Source: Pedobacter sp. B4-66
Lineage (GTDB): Bacteria; Bacteroidota; Bacteroidia; Sphingobacteriales; Sphingobacteriaceae
DNA: 64,000 bases
Assembly (NCBI RefSeq): GCF_018492665.1
Contig: NZ_JAFVME010000009.1
Location: 310,001 to 374,000 of the forward strand
Reading direction: 5' to 3'
Below the pieces are notes generated by a model, which was given only the letters and a program-made list of their open reading frames with translations, was not told where the DNA came from and ran no database searches. Positions 33,298 to 41,898 of this stretch are shown piece by piece. The stretch's first letter is position 1, and each line of letters opens with the position of its first letter. Position numbers and translations under genes: made by a program.

Positions 33298-35589
33298 TTA
33301 TTTGTTTGTATCTGTTGACAGTGAATAAGGGAAATCCGATTCACTAGTGCCTCTTTCTTTATTCGGAGCTTCAACCATATTAAAATCTAAAGTTGCACCT
33401 TGCAATAAAGTAGAGTGGCTTAACCAGTTTTTAGAATATGGCTTACCATTGTATTTTAAGTCTTGTACGTATTTATTATCAGCACTGTTTTTTGGTGCAT
33501 TGATGGTAATCGTTTTACCGTTATCTAACGTTAGCGTAACCTTTTTAAACAATGGGGCTCCAACAACATACTGATCAACTGCTGGAGTTACAGGATAAAA
33601 TCCTAAAGCAGAGAATACATACCAGGCAGAAGTTTGTCCGTTATCTTCATCTCCACAATATCCATCAGGAGTAGCTTTATACATTCTATCCATAGTTTCA
33701 CGTACCCAATACTGAGTTTTCCATGGTGCACCTGCATAGTTGTATAAATAAATCATGTGCTGAATTGGCTGATTACCATGAGCATACTGACCCATATTGG
33801 CAATTTGCATTTCACGAATCTCATGGATAACACCACCATAATAGCTATCATCAAATACCGGAGGAAGTGTAAATACTGAGTCCAATTTTTGAACAAACTT
33901 ATCTTTACCACCCATTAATTTAGATAACCCATCAATATCCTGGAATACTGACCATGAATAGTGCCAGCTATTTCCTTCTGTAAATGCATCACCCCATTTG
34001 AATGGGTTGAAAGGAGACTGGAATTTACCATCTTGATTTTTACCACGCATTAAACCCGAAGCAGGATCGAACAGATTTTTATAGTTCATACTGCGTTTTT
34101 TATAGATATCAATTTCAGATGCCGGTTTACCTAAAGCTTTACCTAACTGATAGATCGCAAAATCATCATATGAATACTCCAACGTTCTTGCAGCATTTTC
34201 ATTGATTTTCACATCATAAGGTACATAACCTAATTCATTGTAGTATTTAACACCACGACGACCAGTAGCTTGCGGGCCTTCGTTGTTAGCACCATGTTTT
34301 ACAGCATCCCACAATGTGTTGATGTCGTACCCACGCATACCTTTAATGTAAGCATCAGCAACTACAGAAGCAGAGTTATTTCCGATCATACAATCCGAAT
34401 AACTAGGGCTAGACCACTCAGGTAACCATCCACCCTCTTTATAATCGTTTACTAAACCTTCCTGCATTTCTTTGTTAATTGCAGGATACATTAAGTTAAG
34501 GAAAGGATATAATGCTCTGAAGGTATCCCAGAAACCTGTACCTGCAAATCTATAGCCAGGCATAGTTTTACCCGTGTATGGGCTATAGTGTACAACTTTA
34601 TTAGATTTATCTACCTCGTACATTCTATGAGGGAAGAACAACGTACGGTACAAACTTGAATAAAAAGTACGAACCTGATCGATAGTTCCACCTTCAACTG
34701 AGATTTTGCTTAGTGTTTTGTTCCACACCGCTTTCCCTTTTTGTTTTGTTGTTTCGAAACTATCGTTTGATAATTCTCTTGTTAAGTTGATGTCTGCCTG
34801 CTCAAAGCTGATAAATGAAGAAGCAACTTTCATGTTTACTTGCTCACCCTTTTCAGTTTTAAATCCTACGATAGCACCTGAATGATCGCTCTGTAGTTCA
34901 AGTGTATCCTTTGCAAGGCTGTTTCCTTTCCAGGCATTCGCCGATGTAAAAGGTTTATCAAAATAAATAACAAAGTAATTTTTAAAGCTTTCAAGCTTTC
35001 CGCTACTGTATCTGGTACTGTAACCAATTATTTTACGTTCACCAGGAATAATTTTGATGTAGGAACCTTTATCAAAAGCATCAACAACTACGTATGAATC
35101 GTTTGATTTCGGGAAAGTAAAACGAAACTGAGCAGCTCTTTCGGTAGGTGTAATCTCGGTGGTTACATCAGCATCAGCCAAATAAACGCTATAGTAGTAA
35201 GGCTTTGCAATTTCAGATTTGTGAGAGAACCAACTCGCTCTATCATCCTGATTGAATCTCATTTTACCAGTTACAGGCATTACTGAAAACTGACCATAAT
35301 CATTCATCCAAGGAGATGGTTGGTGAGTTTGTTTAAATCCTCTTATTTTATCAGCGTCGTAGGTATAAGCCCATCCATCGCCCATTTTACCAGTTTGTGG
35401 AGTCCAAAAATTCATACCCCATGGCAATGCTATCGTAGGATAGGTATTTCCATTTGACAGGCTTGGTTTACTTGCAGTACCCATTAGCGGATTGATCCAT
35501 TCTACCGGATCAGTTACTTTTCCTACGTTCTGCGCAAAAAGTGCAGACGATGCCAGGACTAATGAGGCGGTTAAAAATTGTTTAATCAT
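33298..35589 (-). CDS. GH92 family alpha-mannosidase
   Basis: A 763-residue secreted enzyme with signal peptide MIKQFLTASLVLASSALFAQ. It matches glycoside hydrolase family 92, calcium-dependent exo-alpha-mannosidases that trim mannose from N-glycans and yeast mannan. The family blocks NPLMGTASKPSLSNGNTYP at the start, YRFAGTGFWDTFRALYPF in the (alpha/alpha)6 barrel, and GYCGDEDNGQTSAWYVFSALG with the catalytic acidic region near the C-terminus are visible. It is downstream of the basic secretory protein gene by 22 nt, so the two likely share a transcript. No SusCD pair is adjacent. Confidence 0.92.
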   Translation of the reverse strand: MIKQFLTASLVLASSALFAQNVGKVTDPVEWINPLMGTASKPSLSNGNTYPTIALPWGMNFWTPQTGKMGDGWAYTYDADKIRGFKQTHQPSPWMNDYGQFSVMPVTGKMRFNQDDRASWFSHKSEIAKPYYYSVYLADADVTTEITPTERAAQFRFTFPKSNDSYVVVDAFDKGSYIKIIPGERKIIGYSTRYSSGKLESFKNYFVIYFDKPFTSANAWKGNSLAKDTLELQSDHSGAIVGFKTEKGEQVNMKVASSFISFEQADINLTRELSNDSFETTKQKGKAVWNKTLSKISVEGGTIDQVRTFYSSLYRTLFFPHRMYEVDKSNKVVHYSPYTGKTMPGYRFAGTGFWDTFRALYPFLNLMYPAINKEMQEGLVNDYKEGGWLPEWSSPSYSDCMIGNNSASVVADAYIKGMRGYDINTLWDAVKHGANNEGPQATGRRGVKYYNELGYVPYDVKINENAARTLEYSYDDFAIYQLGKALGKPASEIDIYKKRSMNYKNLFDPASGLMRGKNQDGKFQSPFNPFKWGDAFTEGNSWHYSWSVFQDIDGLSKLMGGKDKFVQKLDSVFTLPPVFDDSYYGGVIHEIREMQIANMGQYAHGNQPIQHMIYLYNYAGAPWKTQYWVRETMDRMYKATPDGYCGDEDNGQTSAWYVFSALGFYPVTPAVDQYVVGAPLFKKVTLTLDNGKTITINAPKNSADNKYVQDLKYNGKPYSKNWLSHSTLLQGATLDFNMVEAPNKERGTSESDFPYSLSTDTNK

Positions 35590-35611
35590 GTTTAAAAAAT
35601 ATCAAGTGTGG

Positions 35612-36289
35612 TTATAATGCTGGGTTTTCTGAATATGCTTTCCACTGGTCATCTAAAGATTTACCTGTTTCCTTTTCCCATATTTCATTTGTATAAGTGT
35701 GATCACGCAAACTTGAGTCTATCTTTTGAACTATCCCCTTGTTACCGTGATTTTCTAACCATGCAAGAAATCTTGCAGTTATTCTATAGCTATTTTTATA
35801 AGAGTGTGTGCTTTTAAACTCTGGAAGTGCCCAACCTGCACCTGGATTATCTACGCCAAACTTATACCGCACATAATCTGCAATGCCTTCGGTAAGCCAG
35901 CCTGGTCCTTTACTACGGCCATAATTCTGAACAATGTGCATTACTTCGTGAGTTACCACATCTACATCTCCCGGAAATTTCTTGAAATAAGCTGAGCTAT
36001 AAGTTACCTTACCTCCTCCTGTTGCTGCAACCCCATCATAGGCGGTATCTATTTCAAAATAGACTTCCTTATCGGTTTTTTTATTGTACTCTTTACTAAG
36101 TTGTGGATAAACTTTAAAAAAAGTTTCTATCATTTTCTTTTTTAGTGCAGGGTCAAATGTTGGATCCTGACTGGTAAAATGAAGCGTGAGTCCATTTTTT
36201 TTAATGGTTTCCTTTTCCTGAGCCTTTAAATGATATCCAGAGATCATCACCAAAGCTGCAGCGCATAATAATGTTGTGGTCCGTTTCAT
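35612..36289 (-). CDS. Basic secretory family protein (BSP, PF04450-type)
   Basis: A 225-residue secreted protein with signal peptide ending near YHLKAQ. Zinc-binding motif HEVMH at residues 114-118 and a downstream Glu134 in WLTEGIADYVRYKFG give a gluzincin-like active site, the hallmark of the basic secretory protein family. These are probable peptidases; in plants they are defence-linked. I start at 36289, where the signal peptide begins (MKRTTTLLCAAALV); 14 codons further upstream are open but lack function. It precedes the GH92 gene, so may release peptides or glycopeptides alongside mannose. Confidence 0.82.
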   Translation of the reverse strand: MKRTTTLLCAAALVMISGYHLKAQEKETIKKNGLTLHFTSQDPTFDPALKKKMIETFFKVYPQLSKEYNKKTDKEVYFEIDTAYDGVAATGGGKVTYSSAYFKKFPGDVDVVTHEVMHIVQNYGRSKGPGWLTEGIADYVRYKFGVDNPGAGWALPEFKSTHSYKNSYRITARFLAWLENHGNKGIVQKIDSSLRDHTYTNEIWEKETGKSLDDQWKAYSENPAL

Positions 36290-36467
36290 ATCAAACATCA
36301 AATTTAATCGATTTAGCACACAAATAAACATAATAAAATGAAGATTCCCTAGCTGATGATGGTAACAAAGTAATCATATAAAGATTAGAGTTATTTTGAC
36401 TGCATTTATATTTAGTAAAGCAAGATAGAGTTTTTTTTATTTACTCTTATAAATATTCCGTTTAAAC

Positions 36468-36506
36468 AAAAAAGCTCAAACATCTAAAAATGATGTTTGA
36501 GCTTTT
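36468..36506 (-). terminator. Intrinsic terminator of the cysteine desulfurase gene
   Basis: A 15-bp perfect stem, AAAAGCTCAAACATC (36470-36484) and GATGTTTGAGCTTTT (36492-36506), loop TAAAAAT. On the minus strand the T run continues as TTTTTTGTTT. It sits 25 nt after the desulfurase stop. Confidence 0.85.
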
Positions 36507-36530
36507 AAAGATACTTTAATCTCTATTTAA

Positions 36531-37679
36531 TTAAGCCGTTACATTTTGGCTAACAATCTGTTTTACTTTTTCAACAACAAAATCAAGTTCTTCTTTTGTG
36601 TTGTATTTGCTAAACGAGAATCTTACCGATGGACGGTTAGGATCAGCAGCTATACCGGTTAGTACATGCGACCCGATATTAGATCCTGATGAGCAAGCAC
36701 TTCCGCCTGAAGCAGAAATCCCATTAATATCAAGATTAAACAAAAGCATATCAGCAATATCCATAGCCGGGAAAGAAACATTTAAAACAGTGTACAAGCT
36801 TTTTTGAGGCGCTGTTTCTCCATTAAAAAATAGATCAGGCACTTCATTGCTTAACCTTTCCATCATATATGTTTTTAACTCCTGTATATAGTTTTGATGT
36901 TGTTCCATTTCTCCGTACGCTATTTGCAAAGCTTTTGCTAAACCAACAATACCGTAAACATTTTCTGTTCCACCACGCATGTTACGCTCTTGAGCACCTC
37001 CAAAAATCATAGGACTGATTTTTACTGTATGGTTAACATAAAGGAAACCAACACCTTTAGGGCCATGCAACTTATGAGCTGCACATACAATGAAATGAGC
37101 TTTAAGCTTTCTTACATCATGCACATAGTGTCCCATAGTTTGTACGGTATCACAATGATAGATAGCATTATATTGTTCGCAAATATCGCCTACCCTCTCC
37201 AGATCAGTTAAGGTCCCTAATTCATTATTTGCATGCATTAGGGAAACAAAAGAACGCTCATTGTTTTTAAGCAACTCTTCCAGGTGATCGTAATCGATAT
37301 TACCTTTAGCATCTACATTAACAAAGCTAAGCTTATCAATTACACCTTGCTGCAAAAGCATATTAAGCGTATGTTCTACCGCATGATGCTCAATTTTAGA
37401 AGTAATGGCATGTTTGATATTAAAGGCAGCAATACCACAGCGAATAGCCGTATTGTCTGCCTCAGTACCTCCTGAAGTAAAGAAAATCTCTGCAGGCGTC
37501 GCATTTAAAAGTCCGGAAACAGTTTTCCTTGCCTTTTCAATTAATGTGCGTACCTCACGTCCCTGGGCATGTATGGATGATGGATTACCATAATAAGAAT
37601 TCATCACATTAACCATTTCCTCTATCACTACTGCATCCAGGGGTGTAGTTGCAGCATTATCTAAATAAATTCTTTCCAT
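36531..37679 (-). CDS. Cysteine desulfurase (NifS/IscS family)
   Basis: A 382-residue PLP enzyme that takes sulfur from cysteine for iron-sulfur clusters and tRNA thiolation. The N-terminus reads MERIYLDNAATTPLD; the PLP-binding Lys is residue 203 in AAHKLHGPKGVGFLYV; the catalytic Cys is residue 329 in GGSACSSGSN, in the flexible loop of the IscS-like group. No SUF/ISC scaffold gene is beside it. It lies 8 nt downstream of the phosphoglucosamine mutase gene and is read with it, ending at a strong terminator. Confidence 0.92.
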   Translation of the reverse strand: MERIYLDNAATTPLDAVVIEEMVNVMNSYYGNPSSIHAQGREVRTLIEKARKTVSGLLNATPAEIFFTSGGTEADNTAIRCGIAAFNIKHAITSKIEHHAVEHTLNMLLQQGVIDKLSFVNVDAKGNIDYDHLEELLKNNERSFVSLMHANNELGTLTDLERVGDICEQYNAIYHCDTVQTMGHYVHDVRKLKAHFIVCAAHKLHGPKGVGFLYVNHTVKISPMIFGGAQERNMRGGTENVYGIVGLAKALQIAYGEMEQHQNYIQELKTYMMERLSNEVPDLFFNGETAPQKSLYTVLNVSFPAMDIADMLLFNLDINGISASGGSACSSGSNIGSHVLTGIAADPNRPSVRFSFSKYNTKEELDFVVEKVKQIVSQNVTA

Positions 37680-37687
37680 TTTTAGTA

Positions 37688-39076
37688 TTAGCTCAGTTTT
37701 AATATTTCTTTGATGTCGGAGATGATTTTAGTAGCTAAACCTTCAGCTACAGTTTCAGATCCGGCCTCACTGTAGATACGAATAATTGGTTCTGTATTTG
37801 ATCTGCGCAGGTGTACCCACTCTTTATCAAATTCAATTTTCAAACCATCAATTGTACTGTTTGGCTGATCCTTATATTTCTCCTGAACTTTAACCAATAG
37901 AGCATCAATATCCATTTCAGGAGTTAATGTGATCTTATTTTTAGAAATGTAATACTCAGGATAGCTTTTACGCAACAGTGAAATAGATTTACCAAATTTA
38001 GCCAGGTGAGTTAAAAACAACGCAATTCCAACTAAAGCATCACGACCGTAGTGAAGTTCCGGGTAGATAATTCCACCATTGCCTTCTCCACCGATAATTG
38101 CATTTGTAGCTTTCATTTTGTTAACCACGTTAACCTCACCTACTGCTGATGCATTGTATGTTCCACCAGATTTTTCGGTAACATCTCTAAGCGCTCTGGT
38201 AGAAGAAAGGTTAGATACAGAGTTACCTGGTGTGTTTTGAAGGATATAGTCTGCTACGGCAACTAAAGTATACTCTTCGCCAAACATTGATCCATCTTCG
38301 CAAACAAAGCATAAACGATCAACATCAGGATCTACAACGATACCAAGATCAGCATTTTTACTTTGTACAACTTTAGCTATTTCCGTTAAGTTTTCCGGAA
38401 GTGGCTCAGGATTGTGAGGGAAATGACCATTTGGCTCACAATACAATTCATGAACGGTTTCAACACCCAAAGCTTTTAATAAAGCAGGTACAAATATACC
38501 TCCGGTTGAATTAACACAGTCAATCGCAATTTTAAAATTAGCAGCTTTTATGGCTTCTACATCTACCAATGGCAAAGCTAAGATCACATCAATGTGTTTT
38601 TGTAGGTAAGTATCGTTACTTACTACGTTGCCCAAATCATCAACATCAGCAAATGCAAATTCAGATTTCTCTGCAATTTCAAGAACATCCTTACCATCCG
38701 CATCACTAATAAATTCACCTTTCTCATTAAGGAGTTTCAACGCATTCCACTGTTTTGGATTGTGGCTCGCTGTTAAGATTATACCGCCACCAGCATTTTC
38801 CATAGGAACAGCAATTTCAACAGTCGGTGTGGTAGACAAACCTAAATCGATTACTTCAATACCCAAACCTTGCAGGGTACCAATAACCAGATTATTAACC
38901 ATTTCACCTGAAATCCTGGCATCACGACCAAGGACAATTTTTTTATTATTTGTTTTGCCGATTACCCACGAGCCGTAGGCTGCAGTAAATTTCACAATGT
39001 CGATTGGGGTTAAACCATTACCGGCAATACCACCGATTGTCCCCCTTATTCCAGAAATAGATTTTATTAGTGTCAA
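37688..39076 (-). CDS. glmM: Phosphoglucosamine mutase-like phosphohexomutase (TTG start)
   Basis: A 462-residue alpha-D-phosphohexomutase. The phosphoserine is Ser104 in ILTASHNPKQWNALK; the metal-binding DPDVDRLCFV and the sugar loop GEGNGGIIYPELHYGRDA follow; the C-terminal phosphate-binding RRSNTEPIIRIYSE is intact. The most likely activity is GlcN-6-P to GlcN-1-P in UDP-GlcNAc synthesis, feeding MurA, but phosphomannomutase activity is not excluded. The start is TTG at 39076 (reads MTLIKSISGIRGT); no in-frame ATG lies upstream. The minus strand also has a TATTTTTG box at 39096-39103. It is read into the cysteine desulfurase gene. Confidence 0.87.
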   Translation of the reverse strand: MTLIKSISGIRGTIGGIAGNGLTPIDIVKFTAAYGSWVIGKTNNKKIVLGRDARISGEMVNNLVIGTLQGLGIEVIDLGLSTTPTVEIAVPMENAGGGIILTASHNPKQWNALKLLNEKGEFISDADGKDVLEIAEKSEFAFADVDDLGNVVSNDTYLQKHIDVILALPLVDVEAIKAANFKIAIDCVNSTGGIFVPALLKALGVETVHELYCEPNGHFPHNPEPLPENLTEIAKVVQSKNADLGIVVDPDVDRLCFVCEDGSMFGEEYTLVAVADYILQNTPGNSVSNLSSTRALRDVTEKSGGTYNASAVGEVNVVNKMKATNAIIGGEGNGGIIYPELHYGRDALVGIALFLTHLAKFGKSISLLRKSYPEYYISKNKITLTPEMDIDALLVKVQEKYKDQPNSTIDGLKIEFDKEWVHLRRSNTEPIIRIYSEAGSETVAEGLATKIISDIKEILKLS

Positions 39077-39170
39077 TTTGTTGATTATTTTTTTTCAAAA
39101 ATAACAAAAAATAGGCAAAGCAGGTTAACGGAGTACCATGCATTCGTAAAAAAATAGTCCGAGAGCTAGC

Positions 39171-39201
39171 GATAAAATTGTTTTATGAGAACAATTTTAT
39201 C
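39171..39201. promoter_or_regulatory. 12-bp perfect dyad overlapping the methyltransferase-operon promoter
   Basis: GATAAAATTGTT at 39171-39182 and AACAATTTTATC at 39190-39201, loop TTATGAG. It overlaps the -33 element and spacer of the predicted promoter and ends immediately before the -7 box, where a repressor would block polymerase. Regulator unknown. Confidence 0.55.
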
Positions 39202-39209
39202 TAAGTTTG
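39178..39209 (+). promoter_or_regulatory. Putative promoter of the methyltransferase-PAP2-ZIP operon
   Basis: TTG at 39178-39180, 21 nt, then TAAGTTTG at 39202-39209 (exact TAnnTTTG). Start of transcription near 39216, upstream of the ATG at 39242 but downstream of the alternative in-frame ATG at 39185, supporting 39242. Confidence 0.5.
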
Positions 39210-39241
39210 TTTTTTTTCTAAAACATCAAAATACAGGCTCT

Positions 39242-39973
39242 ATGCAGCGAAAATGGTTCCAATATTGGTTTAACTCTCCTTTCTATCATATACTTTATAG
39301 TCAGCGTAATGATGCCGAAGCTGAGTTTTTAATTGACAACCTTTCTGCTTATCTAAAACCAGCTGCTGATTCACGAATTTTAGACATAGCTTGTGGAAGA
39401 GGCCGACATGCAATTTACCTGAATAAAAAGGGCTATGATGTAACTGGAATCGACTTATCTGAACAGAGCATTAAGTATGCACAGCAATTTGAACAAAAGA
39501 ACCTTCATTTCTTTGTTCATGACATGCGGAAATTGTGTTTCATTAATTATTTCGACATTGCAATGAACCTTTTTACCAGTTTCGGCTATTTTGAAACGGA
39601 AAAAGACCATGTAAATGCCATTAAAGCTTTCAGAAAAGGACTAAAAGCTGATGGAACGCTAGTTATTGATTATTTCAACACGCAAAAGATCATAAAAAAT
39701 CTTACCCATCAGGAAACAAAGACTGTTGAAGGTATTGAGTTTCATCTAAATAAATTTGTTGCTGAAGGAAAGATCATCAAACACATTAACTTTGAACATA
39801 GAGGTAAGCCTTATGCATTTGAAGAACGTGTACAGGCCTTTACTCTTGCTGACTTTGAGCGTATGTTTGAAAAAAGTGGATTAAAAATCTCAGCAACTTT
39901 TGGAAGTTACGGATTAGCCCCATTTGATGAAACAAAGTCTGACAGGTTAATACTAATTTGCAAAAAAGCATGA
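39242..39973 (+). CDS. SAM-dependent methyltransferase
   Basis: A 243-residue class I methyltransferase. Motif I is ILDIACGRGRHAIYL (residues about 46-60), followed by the acidic end of strand 2 in YDVTGIDLS and the motif IV region MNLFTSFGYF, a Bacteroidota pattern of Methyltransf_25-type proteins. Substrate unknown. I start at 39242 (MQRKWFQYWFNSPFYH), which agrees with relatives that begin with a WF-rich segment and with the promoter position. It overlaps the PAP2 gene by 4 nt and heads a three-gene operon ending in a ZIP transporter. Confidence 0.82.
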   Translation: MQRKWFQYWFNSPFYHILYSQRNDAEAEFLIDNLSAYLKPAADSRILDIACGRGRHAIYLNKKGYDVTGIDLSEQSIKYAQQFEQKNLHFFVHDMRKLCFINYFDIAMNLFTSFGYFETEKDHVNAIKAFRKGLKADGTLVIDYFNTQKIIKNLTHQETKTVEGIEFHLNKFVAEGKIIKHINFEHRGKPYAFEERVQAFTLADFERMFEKSGLKISATFGSYGLAPFDETKSDRLILICKKA

Positions 39974-40533
39974 TAGAAAGTTTACAACAATTTGATGTAG
40001 AACTTTTCCTTAAGATCCATAGAGGATTTGCCAATCCATTTTTTGATTGGTTGTTGCCATTGATGCGCAATCGTTTTTTTTGGGCCCCACTCTATCTATT
40101 CATTATCATTTTCTCTTTTATTGAGTATAAAAAGAAAGGCTGGTATATTATTGGGATGTTGCTTGTTACTTTTGCCATTGGCGATTTAGTAGCATCACGG
40201 GTGATTAAGCCCTCAGTAGCTAGAATCAGACCCTGCAATGAAATAACTCTTGCAAATGAGATTATTCATCGTGTGCCTTGTGGAAGCGGCTACAGCTTCC
40301 CTTCTGCCCATGCTACAAACCATTTTGCCATTGCTGTATTTCTTATCTTTGTATTTTACCACAGATGGAAACCAATACTATCTATTGGACTCTTTTGGGC
40401 CTTTATCATTTCGTTTTCTCAGATTTACGTAGGTGTTCACTACCCTATCGATACTATGGTAGGCGCAATACTTGGTACGCTTATAGGCTTATTAACATCA
40501 AAAATTTATAAAAAATTACAACCACAGTTATAA
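39970..40533 (+). CDS. PAP2 family phosphatase
   Basis: A 187-residue membrane phosphatase with five or six helices. The three PAP2 motifs are all present: KPSVARIRP (C1), SFPSAHATNH (C2, with the catalytic-type His) and SQIYVGVHYPIDTMVGAILG (C3, His and Asp). Members dephosphorylate lipid phosphates such as undecaprenyl pyrophosphate or phosphatidic acid. I use the ATG at 39970, which overlaps the methyltransferase stop (ATGA); a TTG 12 nt upstream is the alternative. The stop overlaps the start of the ZIP gene (TAATG). Confidence 0.88.
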   Translation: MIESLQQFDVELFLKIHRGFANPFFDWLLPLMRNRFFWAPLYLFIIIFSFIEYKKKGWYIIGMLLVTFAIGDLVASRVIKPSVARIRPCNEITLANEIIHRVPCGSGYSFPSAHATNHFAIAVFLIFVFYHRWKPILSIGLFWAFIISFSQIYVGVHYPIDTMVGAILGTLIGLLTSKIYKKLQPQL

Positions 40534-41258
40534 TGGAAATCTGGAAAGTATTAATTCTATTTTTTAGTGCATTTTTAGGAGGTTCTGCTATCTTTTTAGT
40601 AAAAAGCGACAAATCCCAGCTATTAAAACTGATTCTCTCTTTTAGTGGGGCTTATTTGTTCGCTATAACTGTTTTACATTTAATCCCTGATGCCTACAGT
40701 GGTTCAGATCCGCAGGAAATCGGAATTTTCATCCTTATAGGTTTCTTATTGCAGATATTTTTAGAACAATTTTCTGAAGGTGTTGAACATGGTCACATCC
40801 ACAAGCATCATGAAACTAAAGTTTTCCCTTACGGAATTATGATCAGCCTTTGTCTTCATGCTTTTCTTGAAGGAATGCCTTTAGCTAAAGACCAGCACAA
40901 TGCATTGATCTTTGGAATTTCCCTTCACCATATTCCTGCTGCTTTTGCATTGGCTAGTATTTTAATGCAAAACCAGTTCAAAAGAGAGAATATTCTTGTT
41001 TACATAGGCATTTTCGCTGTAATGGCACCGCTTGGGTTTTACGTAAGTTATGGACTTAGCAATGGAACAATAGGCGGTATTGAAAACTATTTCAATAGAA
41101 TTATGGGAATTGTAATTGGTATCTTCTTACACATTTCTACTACTATCCTATTTGAATCAAGTGTTGATCATAAAGTATCTAAACGTAAAATGATTGCCGT
41201 GTTATGCGGGATAGGTATTGCGTTAATTGGATATTTTAGTTCAGCACATTCGCACTAA
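40533..41258 (+). CDS. ZIP family metal transporter
   Basis: A 241-residue protein with seven or eight hydrophobic helices. Metal-site helices show HAFLEGMPL and HHIPAAFALASIL, the HxxxE-like pattern of ZIP zinc/iron importers, with a His-rich cytoplasmic loop EHGHIHKHHETK at about residues 86-97 as in many family members. Direction is normally into the cytosol. It is the last gene of the operon begun by the methyltransferase, overlapping the PAP2 stop by 1 nt. A weak hairpin follows. Confidence 0.87.
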   Translation: MEIWKVLILFFSAFLGGSAIFLVKSDKSQLLKLILSFSGAYLFAITVLHLIPDAYSGSDPQEIGIFILIGFLLQIFLEQFSEGVEHGHIHKHHETKVFPYGIMISLCLHAFLEGMPLAKDQHNALIFGISLHHIPAAFALASILMQNQFKRENILVYIGIFAVMAPLGFYVSYGLSNGTIGGIENYFNRIMGIVIGIFLHISTTILFESSVDHKVSKRKMIAVLCGIGIALIGYFSSAHSH

Positions 41259-41267
41259 ATTCTATAA

Positions 41268-41286
41268 AGGGGTTGCTTTAACCCCT
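41268..41286. terminator. Weak hairpin between ZIP and MarR genes
   Basis: A 7-bp stem, AGGGGTT (41268-41274) and AACCCCT (41280-41286), loop GCTTT, overlapping the MarR stop. No clean T run, so termination strength is doubtful. Confidence 0.4.
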
Positions 41287-41727
41287 CATTTTATCAAGTA
41301 ATGCATTTAGGTCGACTGCTTCCTGCTCCGTTAAATTTGATGAGATAAATACAGAAAGGCTAACTTCCTGATCCATCAGCGCAAGTAACTCCATCCCCTT
41401 ATCACTAATTCTAATGTCTACAGCACGTTTATCTGTACCATTAGGTTCTTTTACAACCAGTTCTTTTTGCACCAATCTATCTACTATCCTTGAGGTATCA
41501 CTCATTTTATCAAGCATTCTCGATTTCAGAAGATTTATGGTAGATGGATTAGGATTTTGCCCACGTAAAATCCTGAGAATATTGAATTGTTGAGTGGTTA
41601 CCTCATAAGGTAAAATAGCCTGTTTCAATTTGTCCGTACACCAATTACTGGTATGGAACACATTTACAATGGCCTGGTGATGAATACTCTCAAATCGCGT
41701 GGTTAGCGTTTCTTTCTGCAACTGCAT
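41278..41727 (-). CDS. MarR family transcriptional regulator
   Basis: A 149-residue winged-helix protein. The DNA-binding core shows LPYEVTTQQFNILRILRGQ, then INLLKSRMLDKMSDTSRIVDRLVQKELVVKE (recognition helix and wing start) and GTDKRAVDIRISDKGMELLALMD, as in MarR regulators. Its target and ligand are unknown. It is the last gene of the minus-strand block after DUF5522, 12 nt away; it may control genes elsewhere. Confidence 0.86.
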   Translation of the reverse strand: MQLQKETLTTRFESIHHQAIVNVFHTSNWCTDKLKQAILPYEVTTQQFNILRILRGQNPNPSTINLLKSRMLDKMSDTSRIVDRLVQKELVVKEPNGTDKRAVDIRISDKGMELLALMDQEVSLSVFISSNLTEQEAVDLNALLDKMRG

Positions 41728-41739
41728 CTTTTCGTTAAT

Positions 41740-41898
41740 TTATTTATTTGGTGGTGTAGCTTTTACTTTTTCCTTTCCAAATCCCCATGGGCAATGTTTA
41801 CACTTATTTTTACAGCAGTATCCTCGTTTTAGGTGGTAAGCCTCTGTAAAAACCATAAACCCATTCTCATTGAAGTAATAATCTACACCTTCTTTCAT
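41740..41898 (-). CDS. DUF5522-type small cysteine-rich protein
   Basis: A short 52-residue reading frame, below most length cut-offs. It reads MKEGVDYYFNENGFMVFTEAYHLKRGYCCKNKCKHCPWGF at its head (given here in parts: MKEGVDYYFNENGFMVFTEA, then YHLKRGYCC, KNKCKHCPWGF). The GYCCxNxCxHCP cluster of four Cys and one His is a probable metal-binding site and matches the DUF5522 family. Its ATG overlaps the TGA of the exonuclease gene (TGATG), evidence that it is translated by coupling. Function unknown. Confidence 0.78.
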   Translation of the reverse strand: MKEGVDYYFNENGFMVFTEAYHLKRGYCCKNKCKHCPWGFGKEKVKATPPNK

